DNA from: an uncultured Methanomicrobiales archaeon
GTDB lineage: Archaea > Halobacteriota > Methanomicrobia > Methanomicrobiales > Methanospirillaceae
Reading direction: 5' to 3'
DNA length: 64,000 bases
Assembly: GCA_903926075.1 (NCBI GenBank)
Contig: CAIYHQ010000111.1
Span: forward strand, 79,752 to 143,751
In this document: one piece after another, positions 9,342 to 18,291 of the stretch
Position numbering within the stretch: the first letter of the stretch is position 1
How the letters are laid out: each line of letters begins with the position of its first letter
Made by a program: the position numbers and the translations under genes
Notes under the pieces: generated by a model
Told to the model about the DNA's origin: nothing
Seen by the model: only the letters and a program-made list of their open reading frames with translations
Databases searched by the model: none

Positions 9342-9980
9342 ATGCAATGTGGTGTGGACGAAGCAGGTAAAGGTCCAGTTCTCGGGCCCATGGTTGTGGC
9401 AGCTGTTTCATGTGAGCCGGATACCGACCTGACTTCACTTGGAGTCCGTGATTCAAAGGCCCTGACACCAGGAAAAAGAGAAGCTCTCCTTATTAAAATT
9501 GAAGAGATCTGCAAGATTAATATAATTACTGTCGGACCGGACAGGATAGATTTCCGGGGTAAAAGCGTTACAATGAATGATTGTGTTGCTCGCGCTCACG
9601 CTGCTGCTGCAAGGCCGTTTCACCCTGAATTCCTTTATCTAGATGCATGTGATGTTATACCGGAAAGATTCGGTGAAACTGTGAAAAAAATGCTTCCTTA
9701 TGAGTGTAGGGTCATCGCAGCACATCATGCAGATTCAATATATCCGGTTGTTTCAGCTGCAAGCATTGTTGCAAAGGTTTATCGGGACAGGTCAATTAAG
9801 GTGCTATCAAAGGAATATGGAGAAATTGGAAGTGGATATCCTTCAGATCCTCTCACGATTCAGTTTCTGACACGATATATTATGACACATAATGTACCTC
9901 CACCCTGTGCCAGAAAAAGCTGGAAAACCGTTGACACTTTGTTAAAGAAAAATTCCCAGAAGAAATTATCTGAATTTTGA
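9342..9980 (+). CDS. rnhB: Ribonuclease HII
   Basis: A 212-residue RNase HII. The catalytic acidic residues are visible as the DE pair in GVDEAGKGPVLGP (about 4-16), the Asp in YLDACDV, and the Asp in HHADSIYPVVSAASIVAKVYRD (about 126-146), which also gives the family block around SAASIVAK. It removes RNA from RNA-DNA hybrids and single ribonucleotides during replication. Length is normal for archaea. It stands alone between a kinase and a protease gene, with no overlap. Confidence 0.96.
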   Translation: MQCGVDEAGKGPVLGPMVVAAVSCEPDTDLTSLGVRDSKALTPGKREALLIKIEEICKINIITVGPDRIDFRGKSVTMNDCVARAHAAAARPFHPEFLYLDACDVIPERFGETVKKMLPYECRVIAAHHADSIYPVVSAASIVAKVYRDRSIKVLSKEYGEIGSGYPSDPLTIQFLTRYIMTHNVPPPCARKSWKTVDTLLKKNSQKKLSEF

Positions 9981-10023
9981 TCTGATCGGATTTATATTAT
10001 CATTATAAGTCCTCTAAGTAAAG

Positions 10024-11316
10024 ATGGAGTGGTACATTCCAGTTGCAGTTACAATAATTTTGTATGCATGCATTGCTTATGCCATCTACAAAAAAAGACC
10101 ATACCCGGAAACAATAATTTCCTATGGTCCGGTTATTGCACTGAAAACTGGAAAGACAGGATTTTTTGACTTTTTTCGTAGATTTTCGAGATTCTTCAGG
10201 ATATACGGGACATTTGGTGTTATAGTAGTTGTGATATTTTCTGTATTCATTACATTAATGCTCTTTATCGCAATCAGAATGACGCTCATTATGCAACCCG
10301 AACCGACAGGAATATATGAACCACAAAATATTCTCCTTATTCCGGGTATCAATGAATATGTACCTTCAACAATTGCAGTCTGGCTTGCTTTTATAATAAC
10401 AATTGCGATTCACGAGTTTGGTCATGGGATTCTTTGCAGAATTGAGAATATCAGGGTTAAAGGAATGGGTGTTCTTATTGCAGTAATTCCAGTGGGTTTT
10501 TTTGTGGAACCTGATGAAGATGACCTTCTTAAAACCAAAGGCATGAAAAGGATCAGGATGTTTGGTGCGGGAATAACAAATAATCTTGTTTTTGGTTTTC
10601 TATGTTTTGGACTTATGATTTTTACATTTGGTCTTGCAGCTCCGACCGATGCACCAGTAATATACGGCGTTTATAAAAATTTTTCTGCAGATATTGCAGG
10701 AGTTCCACAAAATTCTGTTATAATTGCAGCTAATGGTGTGAATGTATCTTCAAGGACTCAGTTATCAGGCATTCTGAATAAAACAAAACCCGGGGATTCC
10801 ATCAGGATTCTCATTCTAAAAGATAAACAACCAGAAAACTATACATTAAATCTTACAAAATGGCCGTCTGGCTATGCAGAGACAAGTAGCGGATTTATGG
10901 GTATTTATTATTATGACACTGCGGGTATTTATTCAAAAATAACAGGTTTATGGTCCCCGGTTGGCATTCTCACGCTCCTCTCGCTTCCATTCAATAATTC
11001 TTTTGACGGTAAGTTAATGCGAATTCTTGCCTTTCCAACTGACGGGGCTGAATACTTTAAAGCTCCATTTTGGGGTTTTTTTGAGATAATACAATTACTT
11101 TTCTGGTGCGGCTGGATAAATGTCAATGTAGGAATTTTCAATGCTATTCCTATGATCCCACTTGACGGGGGATATATTCTGAAAGAGGGAGTCGAACGAA
11201 TCCTTACAAAGAGAGGGCTTGAGAGATATGCAAATTCCATAACAGGGATGGTGAGTACCATAATGCTTATCGCTTTATTCTCATTGATTGCATTACCATA
11301 CCTGCTGCATATGTAA
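10024..11316 (+). CDS. Site-2 protease family membrane metalloprotease (M50) with PDZ-like domain
   Basis: The 430-residue multi-pass protein has the zinc motif HEFGH at residues 130-134, inside a hydrophobic segment. A later MIPLDGGY segment gives the third ligand Asp. Between them lies a PDZ-like region (about 215-285, GVYKNFSADIAGVPQNSVIIAANG). The N-terminus and C-terminus are further membrane helices. The family cleaves transmembrane substrates, often in regulated signalling or membrane quality control. It converges on the stomatin gene with only 19 bases between stops. Stomatin/NfeD systems are also linked to membrane proteolysis. Confidence 0.9.
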   Translation: MEWYIPVAVTIILYACIAYAIYKKRPYPETIISYGPVIALKTGKTGFFDFFRRFSRFFRIYGTFGVIVVVIFSVFITLMLFIAIRMTLIMQPEPTGIYEPQNILLIPGINEYVPSTIAVWLAFIITIAIHEFGHGILCRIENIRVKGMGVLIAVIPVGFFVEPDEDDLLKTKGMKRIRMFGAGITNNLVFGFLCFGLMIFTFGLAAPTDAPVIYGVYKNFSADIAGVPQNSVIIAANGVNVSSRTQLSGILNKTKPGDSIRILILKDKQPENYTLNLTKWPSGYAETSSGFMGIYYYDTAGIYSKITGLWSPVGILTLLSLPFNNSFDGKLMRILAFPTDGAEYFKAPFWGFFEIIQLLFWCGWINVNVGIFNAIPMIPLDGGYILKEGVERILTKRGLERYANSITGMVSTIMLIALFSLIALPYLLHM

Positions 11317-11335
11317 CAAAAAAAGAAAATTTTAA

Positions 11336-12412
11336 TTATTCGGGGATAATTTTCTCCCTGGATTCTTTTTCAACGTTTTTACTTATATCCGGATTTGTCA
11401 TATCACCATATTGCTTCTCAAGCTGTTCCAGAATTGATTGTAATTGTTCTGGAGAGGGTATCTTGCCAAGGAGATTTATATCATCAGGCGGTTCTGAACT
11501 GAGTGGTTCAGCAGGTTCATCGGTTGCTCCAAGGAATTTTGCTCCTTGTTTCATAAGAGCCGAGATTTCGAAAGGAAATATTATCTTTGTTGCCTGACCA
11601 TTTGCCATCTGTTTGAGTGCATCAAGCGAAAGAACCGTTATTGCACGTTTATCCAGTGGTCGCGCTCCAATCGCCAGAATTCGAAGTCCCTGAGCCTCTC
11701 CTTGTGCTTCCAGGATCTTTGATATCCGCTCTCCTTCAGCTCTGAGAACTTTACTCTGCCTTTCTCCTTCTGATTCAAGGATCATACTTCTCCGAAGCCC
11801 TTCGGCTCGAAGGATAGCGGACTGTTTATCTCCGTCTGCTCTTAAGATAGCCGCTCTTCTCGCCCGCTCTGCAGCAGTCTGTTCAGTCATTGCCTGCTTT
11901 ACTGCTCCTACCGGGTCAACTTCCTTAATCTCAACTCGTTCAATCTTGACACCCCATTGGTCGGTTTCCCGGTCAAGAATATCACGGAGCTTGGTATTGA
12001 TAACTTCTCTGTTGTAGAGGATTTCGTCAAGTTCCATATCACCAATGATACCCCGGAGCGTGGTCTGTGCAAGGGCTAACGTTGCTATCTTGTAATTTAC
12101 AACCTCAAAAAAGGCTTTTTCGGGATCAATAACCCGGATATAGACAATTGCATCAACATTAGTAGGTGAATTGTCCTTTGTTATGACTTCCTGACTTGGC
12201 ACATTCATTACCTGTGTCCGCAGGTCGAGTTTCTGAACACTCGATACAACCGGTACAACCCAGCGAAAGCCAGGATTTAACCGTCCTATATACCTTCCAA
12301 GACGGATAAGAAGGCCCTGTTCATAAGGCTGGATTATTACTACTCCCTTTGCAAAGATTATAACTATTGCAAGTATGAGAAATATCGTTATCAGTGCTTC
12401 AAAGAGCGCCAT
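11336..12412 (-). CDS. SPFH/stomatin-like membrane scaffold protein
   Basis: About 358 residues. One N-terminal membrane helix is followed by an SPFH domain (GLLIRLGRYIGRLNPGFRW, then LDLRTQVMNVPSQEVITKDN). A long charged coiled coil of repeated ILRAEGxRQ-type units follows (about 195-265), then an acidic Pro/Ser tail. Stomatins form oligomeric membrane microdomains and usually pair with NfeD. An in-frame GTG at 12421 lies in a GTGATC ribosome-binding site, so ATG 12412 is chosen. Unlike the usual pair, a TPR gene separates it from nfeD. Confidence 0.92.
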   Translation of the reverse strand: MALFEALITIFLILAIVIIFAKGVVIIQPYEQGLLIRLGRYIGRLNPGFRWVVPVVSSVQKLDLRTQVMNVPSQEVITKDNSPTNVDAIVYIRVIDPEKAFFEVVNYKIATLALAQTTLRGIIGDMELDEILYNREVINTKLRDILDRETDQWGVKIERVEIKEVDPVGAVKQAMTEQTAAERARRAAILRADGDKQSAILRAEGLRRSMILESEGERQSKVLRAEGERISKILEAQGEAQGLRILAIGARPLDKRAITVLSLDALKQMANGQATKIIFPFEISALMKQGAKFLGATDEPAEPLSSEPPDDINLLGKIPSPEQLQSILEQLEKQYGDMTNPDISKNVEKESREKIIPE

Positions 12413-12456
12413 ATTGATCACATTCTGGTAGGTAGTAAGCTGTATTAATGTTCTCT

Positions 12457-13068
12457 CTACCAGGGCCTGTTGATCATTGCCATAGTTGCATTCGCCTCAC
12501 GCTCTTTCCCCATCTGCCTTAGTGCGATTGATTTACTGTAGTAAACAAATGCATTAATTGCATTGATTGCAAGAGCCTTATCAAAACAATTTATGGCTTT
12601 TTCAAATTCACCAGTTTCAGAAAGTGCAATTCCTTTGCTTGCAAGTATTTTTACATTTTTCGGACTTTCTTTGAGTACCTTATCAAAAATTGGAATTGCA
12701 GATTTATATTTTCCCATTTCATTAAGCGTAAAGCCTTTTTGGCTTAAAGCGTCAGAATATTCAGGGTCCACCGATAATGCAGAATCAAAACAGGCAATTG
12801 CCTCTTCGTACAACCTGACTTTTCTTAAGACGTACCCCTTTCGAAAGAGAAGAGTGATGTTCAGCGGTTCAAGAAGCAGACCTTCATTATAACTTTCTAT
12901 TGCTTCACTGTGGCGACCCAGGTACTGGAGACGCCTTCCTCGTTCAGTATATAACTTTTTGTCTTTAATGCCTGAAGCAATTGCATTATCTATTACCTGA
13001 ATAGCATCTTCATGACGACCAGCTTCAATAAGTCTGTTTACTCTCTTCAGAACTTCTTCTATATCCAT
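12457..13068 (-). CDS. TPR repeat protein in the stomatin/NfeD unit
   Basis: A 203-residue soluble protein built almost wholly of tetratricopeptide repeats. About five repeats fit the 34-residue pattern, for example HSEAIESYNEGLLLEP, YEEAIACFDSALSVDP and FEKAINCFDKALAINA. TPR arrays mediate protein-protein binding. A GGAG ribosome-binding site lies 6 bases before ATG 13068. The gene sits between nfeD and the stomatin gene with short gaps on the same strand, which suggests an adaptor role for that membrane module (inference). Confidence 0.9.
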   Translation of the reverse strand: MDIEEVLKRVNRLIEAGRHEDAIQVIDNAIASGIKDKKLYTERGRRLQYLGRHSEAIESYNEGLLLEPLNITLLFRKGYVLRKVRLYEEAIACFDSALSVDPEYSDALSQKGFTLNEMGKYKSAIPIFDKVLKESPKNVKILASKGIALSETGEFEKAINCFDKALAINAINAFVYYSKSIALRQMGKEREANATMAMINRPW

Positions 13069-13101
13069 GATTTACTCCAAAAAAAATCAAAATTTTGTTA
13101 T

Positions 13102-13557
13102 CTATATCTTCTCCACAACAACATGGACCCCTTCTGAGCTTATTACCCTGACTTTTGTACCTTTTGGAATGTTTCCATTTTCACTTTTTGCACTCCATAT
13201 CTGGCCTGAAACGCGGACTTTACCACTAATTATATCAGAATTCACTTCACGAACAACCATTCCTTCAAGACCGATAACCGAGTCCCGGCTCAAAGTGAAC
13301 GGGCGGTCACCCTGAGTAAACCTGCTGTATATCCAGATTGTTACTCCTGCAGTTACCATTGCAACGAACACCCCCACCACAACACCCAAAGAGGTTCCAA
13401 ATATTGGAAAACCCAGTATCAAAAGAATTCCAATGATAATAAGGACGGTCCCAGGGACTGCAACAAAAAATCCGGGTGAGAATGCTTCGACCACCAGAAG
13501 AAGCGTCCCGAATACAAGGAGAAGCCATCCAAAAGATATGCCGTCGAATATTCCCAT
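13102..13557 (-). CDS. NfeD-family membrane protein (short form)
   Basis: The 151-residue protein has two or three membrane helices in the first 80 residues. A C-terminal OB-fold-like beta domain (about 90-151) contains DSVIGLEGMVVREV and SGKVRVSGQIWSAKS. This matches short NfeD proteins, which lack the N-terminal protease domain of the long type. NfeD usually acts with stomatin in the same operon. Here the TPR gene and then the stomatin gene follow. It is probably the first gene of the unit. Confidence 0.9.
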   Translation of the reverse strand: MGIFDGISFGWLLLVFGTLLLVVEAFSPGFFVAVPGTVLIIIGILLILGFPIFGTSLGVVVGVFVAMVTAGVTIWIYSRFTQGDRPFTLSRDSVIGLEGMVVREVNSDIISGKVRVSGQIWSAKSENGNIPKGTKVRVISSEGVHVVVEKI

Positions 13558-13615
13558 GACACTAGGTTGAGAACAGGATAATAAAAGGGTATCTCAGACT
13601 CGTTTATTATCAGGT

Positions 13616-14470
13616 TCAATTTTGAAGAGCCGCAATCTTTGATCCTTTTGGAACCCCTGCAAGTTTCGCTATCGGTTCACATTTGACTGCCATCATATAT
13701 GCAACCGGAGGAAGATCGGTGTATTCAGTGAGAGATTCATAGTTTGCCATTCCTTTAGAGATAATTAATGAAGCATCGGAAATCAGTCGTTTTAATTCCT
13801 CTGGTACAATCGACAGGTTTAATCCGAGTTCACATCCTGACCCTGTAGTAGTAATAATATCGGTAAACTTTCCTAGTCCGAGTGCAACAGCATCTTCCAG
13901 AGTTGCATCATTCAATATAGGTTTATCACGCAGAACAAGGGTTATGTGGGACCCCTGATCGTGAAGATAACGGAGTACAAGCGCGTCGAAAACAATCTCT
14001 CCACAATTGTCTGTGAAGTATACGATACGGTGTGAATGCAAAAGGATCTCTTCTGTATCATCAATAGTCAAACCTCTGGAATATTCTCTATTGAAGGTCC
14101 CCAGAAAATCTTTGGAGACCTCATGACCCCGCACTCCATAATCAAACAGATTACCAATAACTGATGCTAGTACATAGTCATGAAATGATTGAAGAGAAGG
14201 GCTGACAACATCCAGAACCTTCTTTGCAATTTTGTTGCTTTCTTTTTTTAATGTATTGTAAGGATCATCACAACCAACTTCCCTATACACATGACGATGA
14301 ATGATACTTGCAAGAACCGGGTTTATTATGGGTGACCGGGCAAGTTCATCTATCTTCTTTGCAGATGATTCAATCAGGGATTTTTTCAGTGAGAGAGAAG
14401 CATTTGCCAGTTCAGCTTCATAGAGAACCCTGGAGAGAAGACATTTCTTGCAACGCGGATCATATCGCAT
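13616..14470 (-). CDS. DUF89/ARMT1-like damage-control phosphatase family protein
   Basis: The 284-residue protein starts with a CKKC pair (residues 8-11), typical of the archaeal branch of DUF89. The family's active-site segment is present as FTDNCGEIVFDALVL near residue 152, and ISKGMANYESL near residue 237 supplies another conserved block. Related proteins are metal-dependent phosphatases acting on damaged sugar phosphates or other phosphometabolites. The substrate here is unknown. It starts about 20 bases beyond the 3' end of tRNA-Pro on the same strand. Confidence 0.85.
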   Translation of the reverse strand: MRYDPRCKKCLLSRVLYEAELANASLSLKKSLIESSAKKIDELARSPIINPVLASIIHRHVYREVGCDDPYNTLKKESNKIAKKVLDVVSPSLQSFHDYVLASVIGNLFDYGVRGHEVSKDFLGTFNREYSRGLTIDDTEEILLHSHRIVYFTDNCGEIVFDALVLRYLHDQGSHITLVLRDKPILNDATLEDAVALGLGKFTDIITTTGSGCELGLNLSIVPEELKRLISDASLIISKGMANYESLTEYTDLPPVAYMMAVKCEPIAKLAGVPKGSKIAALQN

Positions 14471-14491
14471 AAAATACCTGAAAAATTAAAA

Positions 14492-14565
14492 TGGGGCCAC
14501 CGCGATTTGAACGCGGGTCAGAAGACCCCCAGTCTCCTAGGATGGCCAGGCTACCCTATGGCCCC
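14492..14565 (-). tRNA. tRNA-Pro (anticodon GGG)
   Basis: The minus strand folds as a cloverleaf. The acceptor GGGGCCA pairs with TGGCCCC, and the D-stem is GGGT/ATCC. The anticodon stem GGAGA/TCTTC encloses loop CTGGGGG, giving anticodon GGG with G37. The T-arm is CCGCG-TTCAAAT-CGCGG, and the discriminator is A. CCA is not encoded, and no intron is seen. It reads proline codon CCC. An A+T-rich stretch lies upstream of the 5' end. Confidence 0.95.
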
Positions 14566-14730
14566 GCAAGTATAGATATAGGCTGAAATCATTTATGTAA
14601 TTTGTCACATTTCCATTGACTTATGAAATTAATTTTATTTTTTAGCAGACATCATACATTCTGTTTGAAGGGGTTCATAGTGAGTATGGTTCTAAAGATA
14701 AAATCCTAAATAAAGATATATCAGATTAAC

Positions 14731-14738
14731 ATATATAC
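14731..14738 (+). promoter_or_regulatory. TATA box for the roadblock/response-regulator unit
   Basis: ATATATAC lies about 30 bases ahead of ATG 14768. With the usual archaeal spacing of roughly 25 bases, transcription would begin only a few bases before the start codon, giving a very short leader. No strong Shine-Dalgarno site is visible, which fits this. Confidence 0.45.
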
Positions 14739-14767
14739 ACCCATAACGAAGAGAAGAGTGTAGCATC

Positions 14768-15124
14768 ATGTTGAAGGAGAAAATAGCAGGGTATATAGAT
14801 AATATACATGCAATACAGGGCATCGTCACATGTTCCCTTATTTCAAGGGACGGGATAATGCTTGGGAAATATGCAACGAATGAATTTAATGAGCCATGGT
14901 TTGCCGCAATGTGCGCTACACTCCTTGCTTCAGCAGAGTCTGCATCAACAATAATCAAACTCACGAAACCTGACGTTGTAAGTGTTGCAACCTCGGGAAA
15001 TACACTTGTAATACTTGGAGCAGGCGAAAAGGTGATAATCACTGCAGTTTTGGAGGAGAGTGAAAAAGATGCAGCCCTAAAGGAGTTGAAAGAACTTGCA
15101 AAAGTGATAGGGGAGGCATTCTGA
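14768..15124 (+). CDS. Roadblock/LC7 domain protein
   Basis: A 118-residue single-domain protein with the roadblock/LC7 pattern: an opening helix, the strand GIVTCSLISRDGIMLG, a central helix WFAAMCATLLASAES, and the strands VVSVATSGNTLVILGAG and KVIITAV. These proteins are dimeric platforms that regulate small GTPases (MglB-like) or other switches. The stop overlaps the next start as TGATG, so it is coupled to the response regulator. No GTPase gene is adjacent. Confidence 0.88.
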   Translation: MLKEKIAGYIDNIHAIQGIVTCSLISRDGIMLGKYATNEFNEPWFAAMCATLLASAESASTIIKLTKPDVVSVATSGNTLVILGAGEKVIITAVLEESEKDAALKELKELAKVIGEAF

Positions 15125-15771
15125 TGTATAGCGTCCTTGTTGTTGATGACAGCCCTTTTATCGTTGATGTCTTTGTCACGATGCTTGAACGGGGTGGATA
15201 CAAGACGCATTCGTCATACGGAGGGAACGAGGCAATTGACATCTTAAAAACAGTCACTCCGGATATTATTCTTCTCGATATCATGATGGAGCCTATGGAT
15301 GGGTGGGAGACACTCGTTCATATCAAAAATAATCCTGCAACAAAGGAAATTCCGGTTATGATGCTCACGGCAAAACAACTCACACCTGGTGAAGCTCAGG
15401 AATATGGAATTTACATAGAGGACTATATCCTTAAACCAATCACCCACAGAGAACTCTATGAGGCAATAGAGCATGTCCTAAACAGAAAAACAATGATAAA
15501 GACTGATATGGAGAGGGCGACATCAGTCGGAGTGGAATCTGAACTAATACATGAGTATGGAAGACTTGTTAAAAGCGTGGATATCAATAGAAGACTTCTA
15601 CGTATCCTTGAAAATACATATCACATCGCAGATTCGCAGATTGACCTGAATGACGAAATCACAATGGCAATCAAGAGTATGGGTATGAACCTTCAGTTTC
15701 AGGAGATGCGCATTCAGCAAATCCGTGATGAAATTTCCAAAAAAGAGTCTATGGGTTCAGTGTCTCAATAA
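15124..15771 (+). CDS. Response regulator with a helical C-terminal extension
   Basis: The 215-residue protein has an N-terminal receiver domain (1-120). The acidic pocket is D8 and D9, the phospho-acceptor is D52 in LLDIMMEPMDG, the switch Thr is at 82 and Lys is at 104 (ILKPI). Residues 125-215 are a helical, charged extension with no DNA-binding motif I can recognise. It is probably a protein-interaction output. It is translationally coupled to the roadblock gene. Its 3' end overlaps the opposing small gene by 23 bases. Confidence 0.9.
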   Translation: MYSVLVVDDSPFIVDVFVTMLERGGYKTHSSYGGNEAIDILKTVTPDIILLDIMMEPMDGWETLVHIKNNPATKEIPVMMLTAKQLTPGEAQEYGIYIEDYILKPITHRELYEAIEHVLNRKTMIKTDMERATSVGVESELIHEYGRLVKSVDINRRLLRILENTYHIADSQIDLNDEITMAIKSMGMNLQFQEMRIQQIRDEISKKESMGSVSQ

Positions 15772-15937
15772 TAACCCTGACCCTGTCTCCTGATTTTATA
15801 CAATGCCCTTTTGGGACATCAATATTAAACCACAGATTTTTTTGATCAGAGTGATCCTGAGACATCAGGCAATCCTTGAATTCGTTGATGTGTGCAACAA
15901 ATTCAATTTCAGAGACGATTTCGACAATTTTTACCAT
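15749..15937 (-). CDS. Small hypothetical protein downstream of DUF7123 gene
   Basis: A 62-residue ORF from ATG 15937, which lies 7 bases after the stop of the DUF7123 gene and could be translated by coupling. The product is small, beta-rich and charged, and ends with a strand-rich segment including KSGDRVRVIIETLNP. I do not recognise a family. A TRAM/OB-like fold is possible but unproven. The 3' end overlaps the convergent response-regulator gene. Being the only tidy ORF behind DUF7123 on this strand supports it moderately. Confidence 0.5.
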   Translation of the reverse strand: MVKIVEIVSEIEFVAHINEFKDCLMSQDHSDQKNLWFNIDVPKGHCIKSGDRVRVIIETLNP

Positions 15938-15944
15938 AATCGTC

Positions 15945-16208
15945 TTAAATTGAGAATGAATTTTGAGTAACCATCCATGTTGTACTGTTGGAATAACTCC
16001 AGCGAATGATCTTAAGGTCACGGCATACATCAGCTAATATTGCCATGTTTGTACCGACCTCTTTTGATGATAGACCAAGATCGTGTGCGATATACTTTGA
16101 TTTGAAGTAGTGTCGACCTTTCGTGATGCCAGTTTTCAAATACTGAACGATCTTTACCTGGGTCTCGTTATAACATTCTTTAATTTCTTTGGAGCCCATT
16201 TTCAACAC
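15945..16208 (-). CDS. DUF7123-like small winged-helix protein
   Basis: An 87-residue protein resembling a small archaeal family named DUF7123. Recognisable blocks are GRHYFKSKYIAHDLGLSSKEVG, followed by NMAILAD and a C-terminal SYSNSTTWMV. The pattern (helix, KSKYIA-DLGLS-KEVG, beta wing) looks like a winged helix and may bind DNA. Function is not known. It stands alone on the minus strand, with a 62-residue ORF directly behind it. Confidence 0.75.
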   Translation of the reverse strand: MLKMGSKEIKECYNETQVKIVQYLKTGITKGRHYFKSKYIAHDLGLSSKEVGTNMAILADVCRDLKIIRWSYSNSTTWMVTQNSFSI

Positions 16209-16324
16209 CTTAATTACTTATCGTTATTGCTGCTAGTATATAATACTTCGTTAATTTCATATAAAAATTCCAAAAAAAATGCGAATTTTAATATCTCTCT
16301 TCTGAATTCAATATATTTCCCAGA

Positions 16325-18157
16325 TTATCCTATATCTGCATAAGCAATCTTTTTAACAAGTCCCCTAAGGACTTCTTCCCGCATACCTTCAACAAATTTA
16401 ATGCTCCCAACAACAAGATGGCCTCCCCCCGATATTCCACCACCTGGAATTTCATCCCGAAGTTCCCTGACCATCTTTGGAATATTCATAAGGACGCCTC
16501 GTGAACGGAGTACTGCAAAGTCCGGACCAAATCCTATAGTTACTATTGATTTTCCCGGATTGTTTCTACAAAGTCTGTCATGCACTTCACCTGACGTTTT
16601 CCCAGGAGGTGGAAAGGTGAATTTATGTGCATGGATCTCTACATCGAGAAGGAACAAAAGTGCACCGTTTGAAAGTTCCTGATCACGCAGGTGCGGCATT
16701 GATGCATTCATCTGGTCTTCTATTGCATGGTTTGCTTCTTCAACAAGAAGAGAAATTATCCGGTTGTGTCGGTCAGGTGTTCCGGTAATACCAAGCATCT
16801 CTTTTACAATCTCACGGCCATCGTTAAAACGAAGCCAGAACTGTTCGTAATCGAGGGCAAGCGCAATATCCCTGCAATGGTCCTCACTATATATCTCTTC
16901 CACAAGTTCAAGATAGAGAGTCCGTTCTTTTGCCTCGCTTCTGTCAGCAACCCCTGCAACAGCAGGAAGGTGCTCAATAAGAGAACTAATCTTGGGATTT
17001 ACAAGCCTTGCAACTTCAGTTCCTAGCATCCCTGCAGTAATCCCGAAATCTCCTCCGACATGATATGGATTTACATGTGCTTTGAGATACTGATCGACAA
17101 TTGCGTCAGGGTGATGATGGTCGATAACAACTATCGGCAACTCATAAATCTCTGCTACTTTCAAAGATGGCAGGTCCTCTTCAGTTGACCCATTGTCAGT
17201 AAGGAGAATCAGCGGCAGTTTCTGGCCAAACCTGGCATGGTCCTTCAGGGCAAAATCAAGGTCTCTTGTAATGTCCTCAATTTCATAGAACGGGGCTTTC
17301 GAGGGAGAACGTTTGTAGAGGAAATATTCTGAATCAAAATCTCCACCGGATTCTCTGATGAGAGACGTGATCGCTATTTCAAGGGCAATAGCTGAACATA
17401 TACCATCGGCATCGGCATGGTGCCGGAGAATAATTGGTTGAGCTGTAAATACTGCTTTTCTTATTATCCTTGCAACTTTCATCATCTCTGGCCGAAGTTT
17501 TCGTAAAACTTCACTCTCGATAAGAAGCGGGACCTCGACGGGTTCTGCACGGATTTCAAGCGAACGTTCTATTCTTTCTTTTACTTCCGAAGCCTCGTCA
17601 CCAGTAAGAACAATTAACGAATCAACCTCTATCTGAAGATCCCGGTTCCGCTGCATCACTTCACCGACAATCCGGACTAAATGTCCCACCTCAGCTTCAG
17701 GGTATGCACGTACTCCAGCCTCAATAAAAGCGGCTGCGTTTTCAGTACCTGTCGCGTCAACAATTGTAAAGATGGTTGGTCCGCTTGTCTGCTTGACCTG
17801 TGCCACTTCTCCTTCAATTTGTACTGTCTTTCCTATCTTTTCTCCAAGGTCTGATAACTGAACCGCGTGAGAACGTTTTTGCACACTCTCAATAGTATAA
17901 TCAGTTGCTATAATTTCTTCAAGATCAAGATTTCCATTGTTGCGTATTGTATTGACCCTGACAAGAACAGGGTCCTTTTCATTATGTTCATTTTTAATAT
18001 TCGTCTTGTGAACAAGCCCTTTTATCCTGTCGTTCAATTGCACAAACATTCCAAAGTTTGCAAATCCCTGAACTTTTCCTGCGTATGTCTTTCCCTCTAC
18101 AACTTCACCAAGGTCGCACCCGGCACTTAGCCGGTAGACCACTAACGCGTTATCCAT
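16325..18157 (-). CDS. RecJ-like DHH phosphoesterase with S1 and OB domains
   Basis: About 610 residues. An N-terminal S1 domain (about 10-75, GKTYAGKVQGFANFGMFVQ) is followed by a nucleic-acid-binding OB fold (about 105-195, KTVQIEGEVAQVKQ), a DHH core with HHADADGICSA, LLTDNGS and VIDHHHPD, and a DHHA1 C-terminus with GGGISGGGH. This is the archaeal RecJ-like COG1107 arrangement, with likely roles as a single-strand nuclease or in repair and replication. ATG 18157 is chosen over 18163 because the GGAG site is 7 bases from it and only 1 base from the other. Confidence 0.9.
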   Translation of the reverse strand: MDNALVVYRLSAGCDLGEVVEGKTYAGKVQGFANFGMFVQLNDRIKGLVHKTNIKNEHNEKDPVLVRVNTIRNNGNLDLEEIIATDYTIESVQKRSHAVQLSDLGEKIGKTVQIEGEVAQVKQTSGPTIFTIVDATGTENAAAFIEAGVRAYPEAEVGHLVRIVGEVMQRNRDLQIEVDSLIVLTGDEASEVKERIERSLEIRAEPVEVPLLIESEVLRKLRPEMMKVARIIRKAVFTAQPIILRHHADADGICSAIALEIAITSLIRESGGDFDSEYFLYKRSPSKAPFYEIEDITRDLDFALKDHARFGQKLPLILLTDNGSTEEDLPSLKVAEIYELPIVVIDHHHPDAIVDQYLKAHVNPYHVGGDFGITAGMLGTEVARLVNPKISSLIEHLPAVAGVADRSEAKERTLYLELVEEIYSEDHCRDIALALDYEQFWLRFNDGREIVKEMLGITGTPDRHNRIISLLVEEANHAIEDQMNASMPHLRDQELSNGALLFLLDVEIHAHKFTFPPPGKTSGEVHDRLCRNNPGKSIVTIGFGPDFAVLRSRGVLMNIPKMVRELRDEIPGGGISGGGHLVVGSIKFVEGMREEVLRGLVKKIAYADIG

Positions 18158-18291
18158 ATTCATACTCCAAAAGTGTCGTCTTTTTCGTTCTCAATCCGAA
18201 AAGATATGCTAAAAATCATAATTGATTTCTTAATCAGATTCGTCGCAGATTTATAGATTTAATCTATCTTATAAAGAGAATAGCTTTTGTA

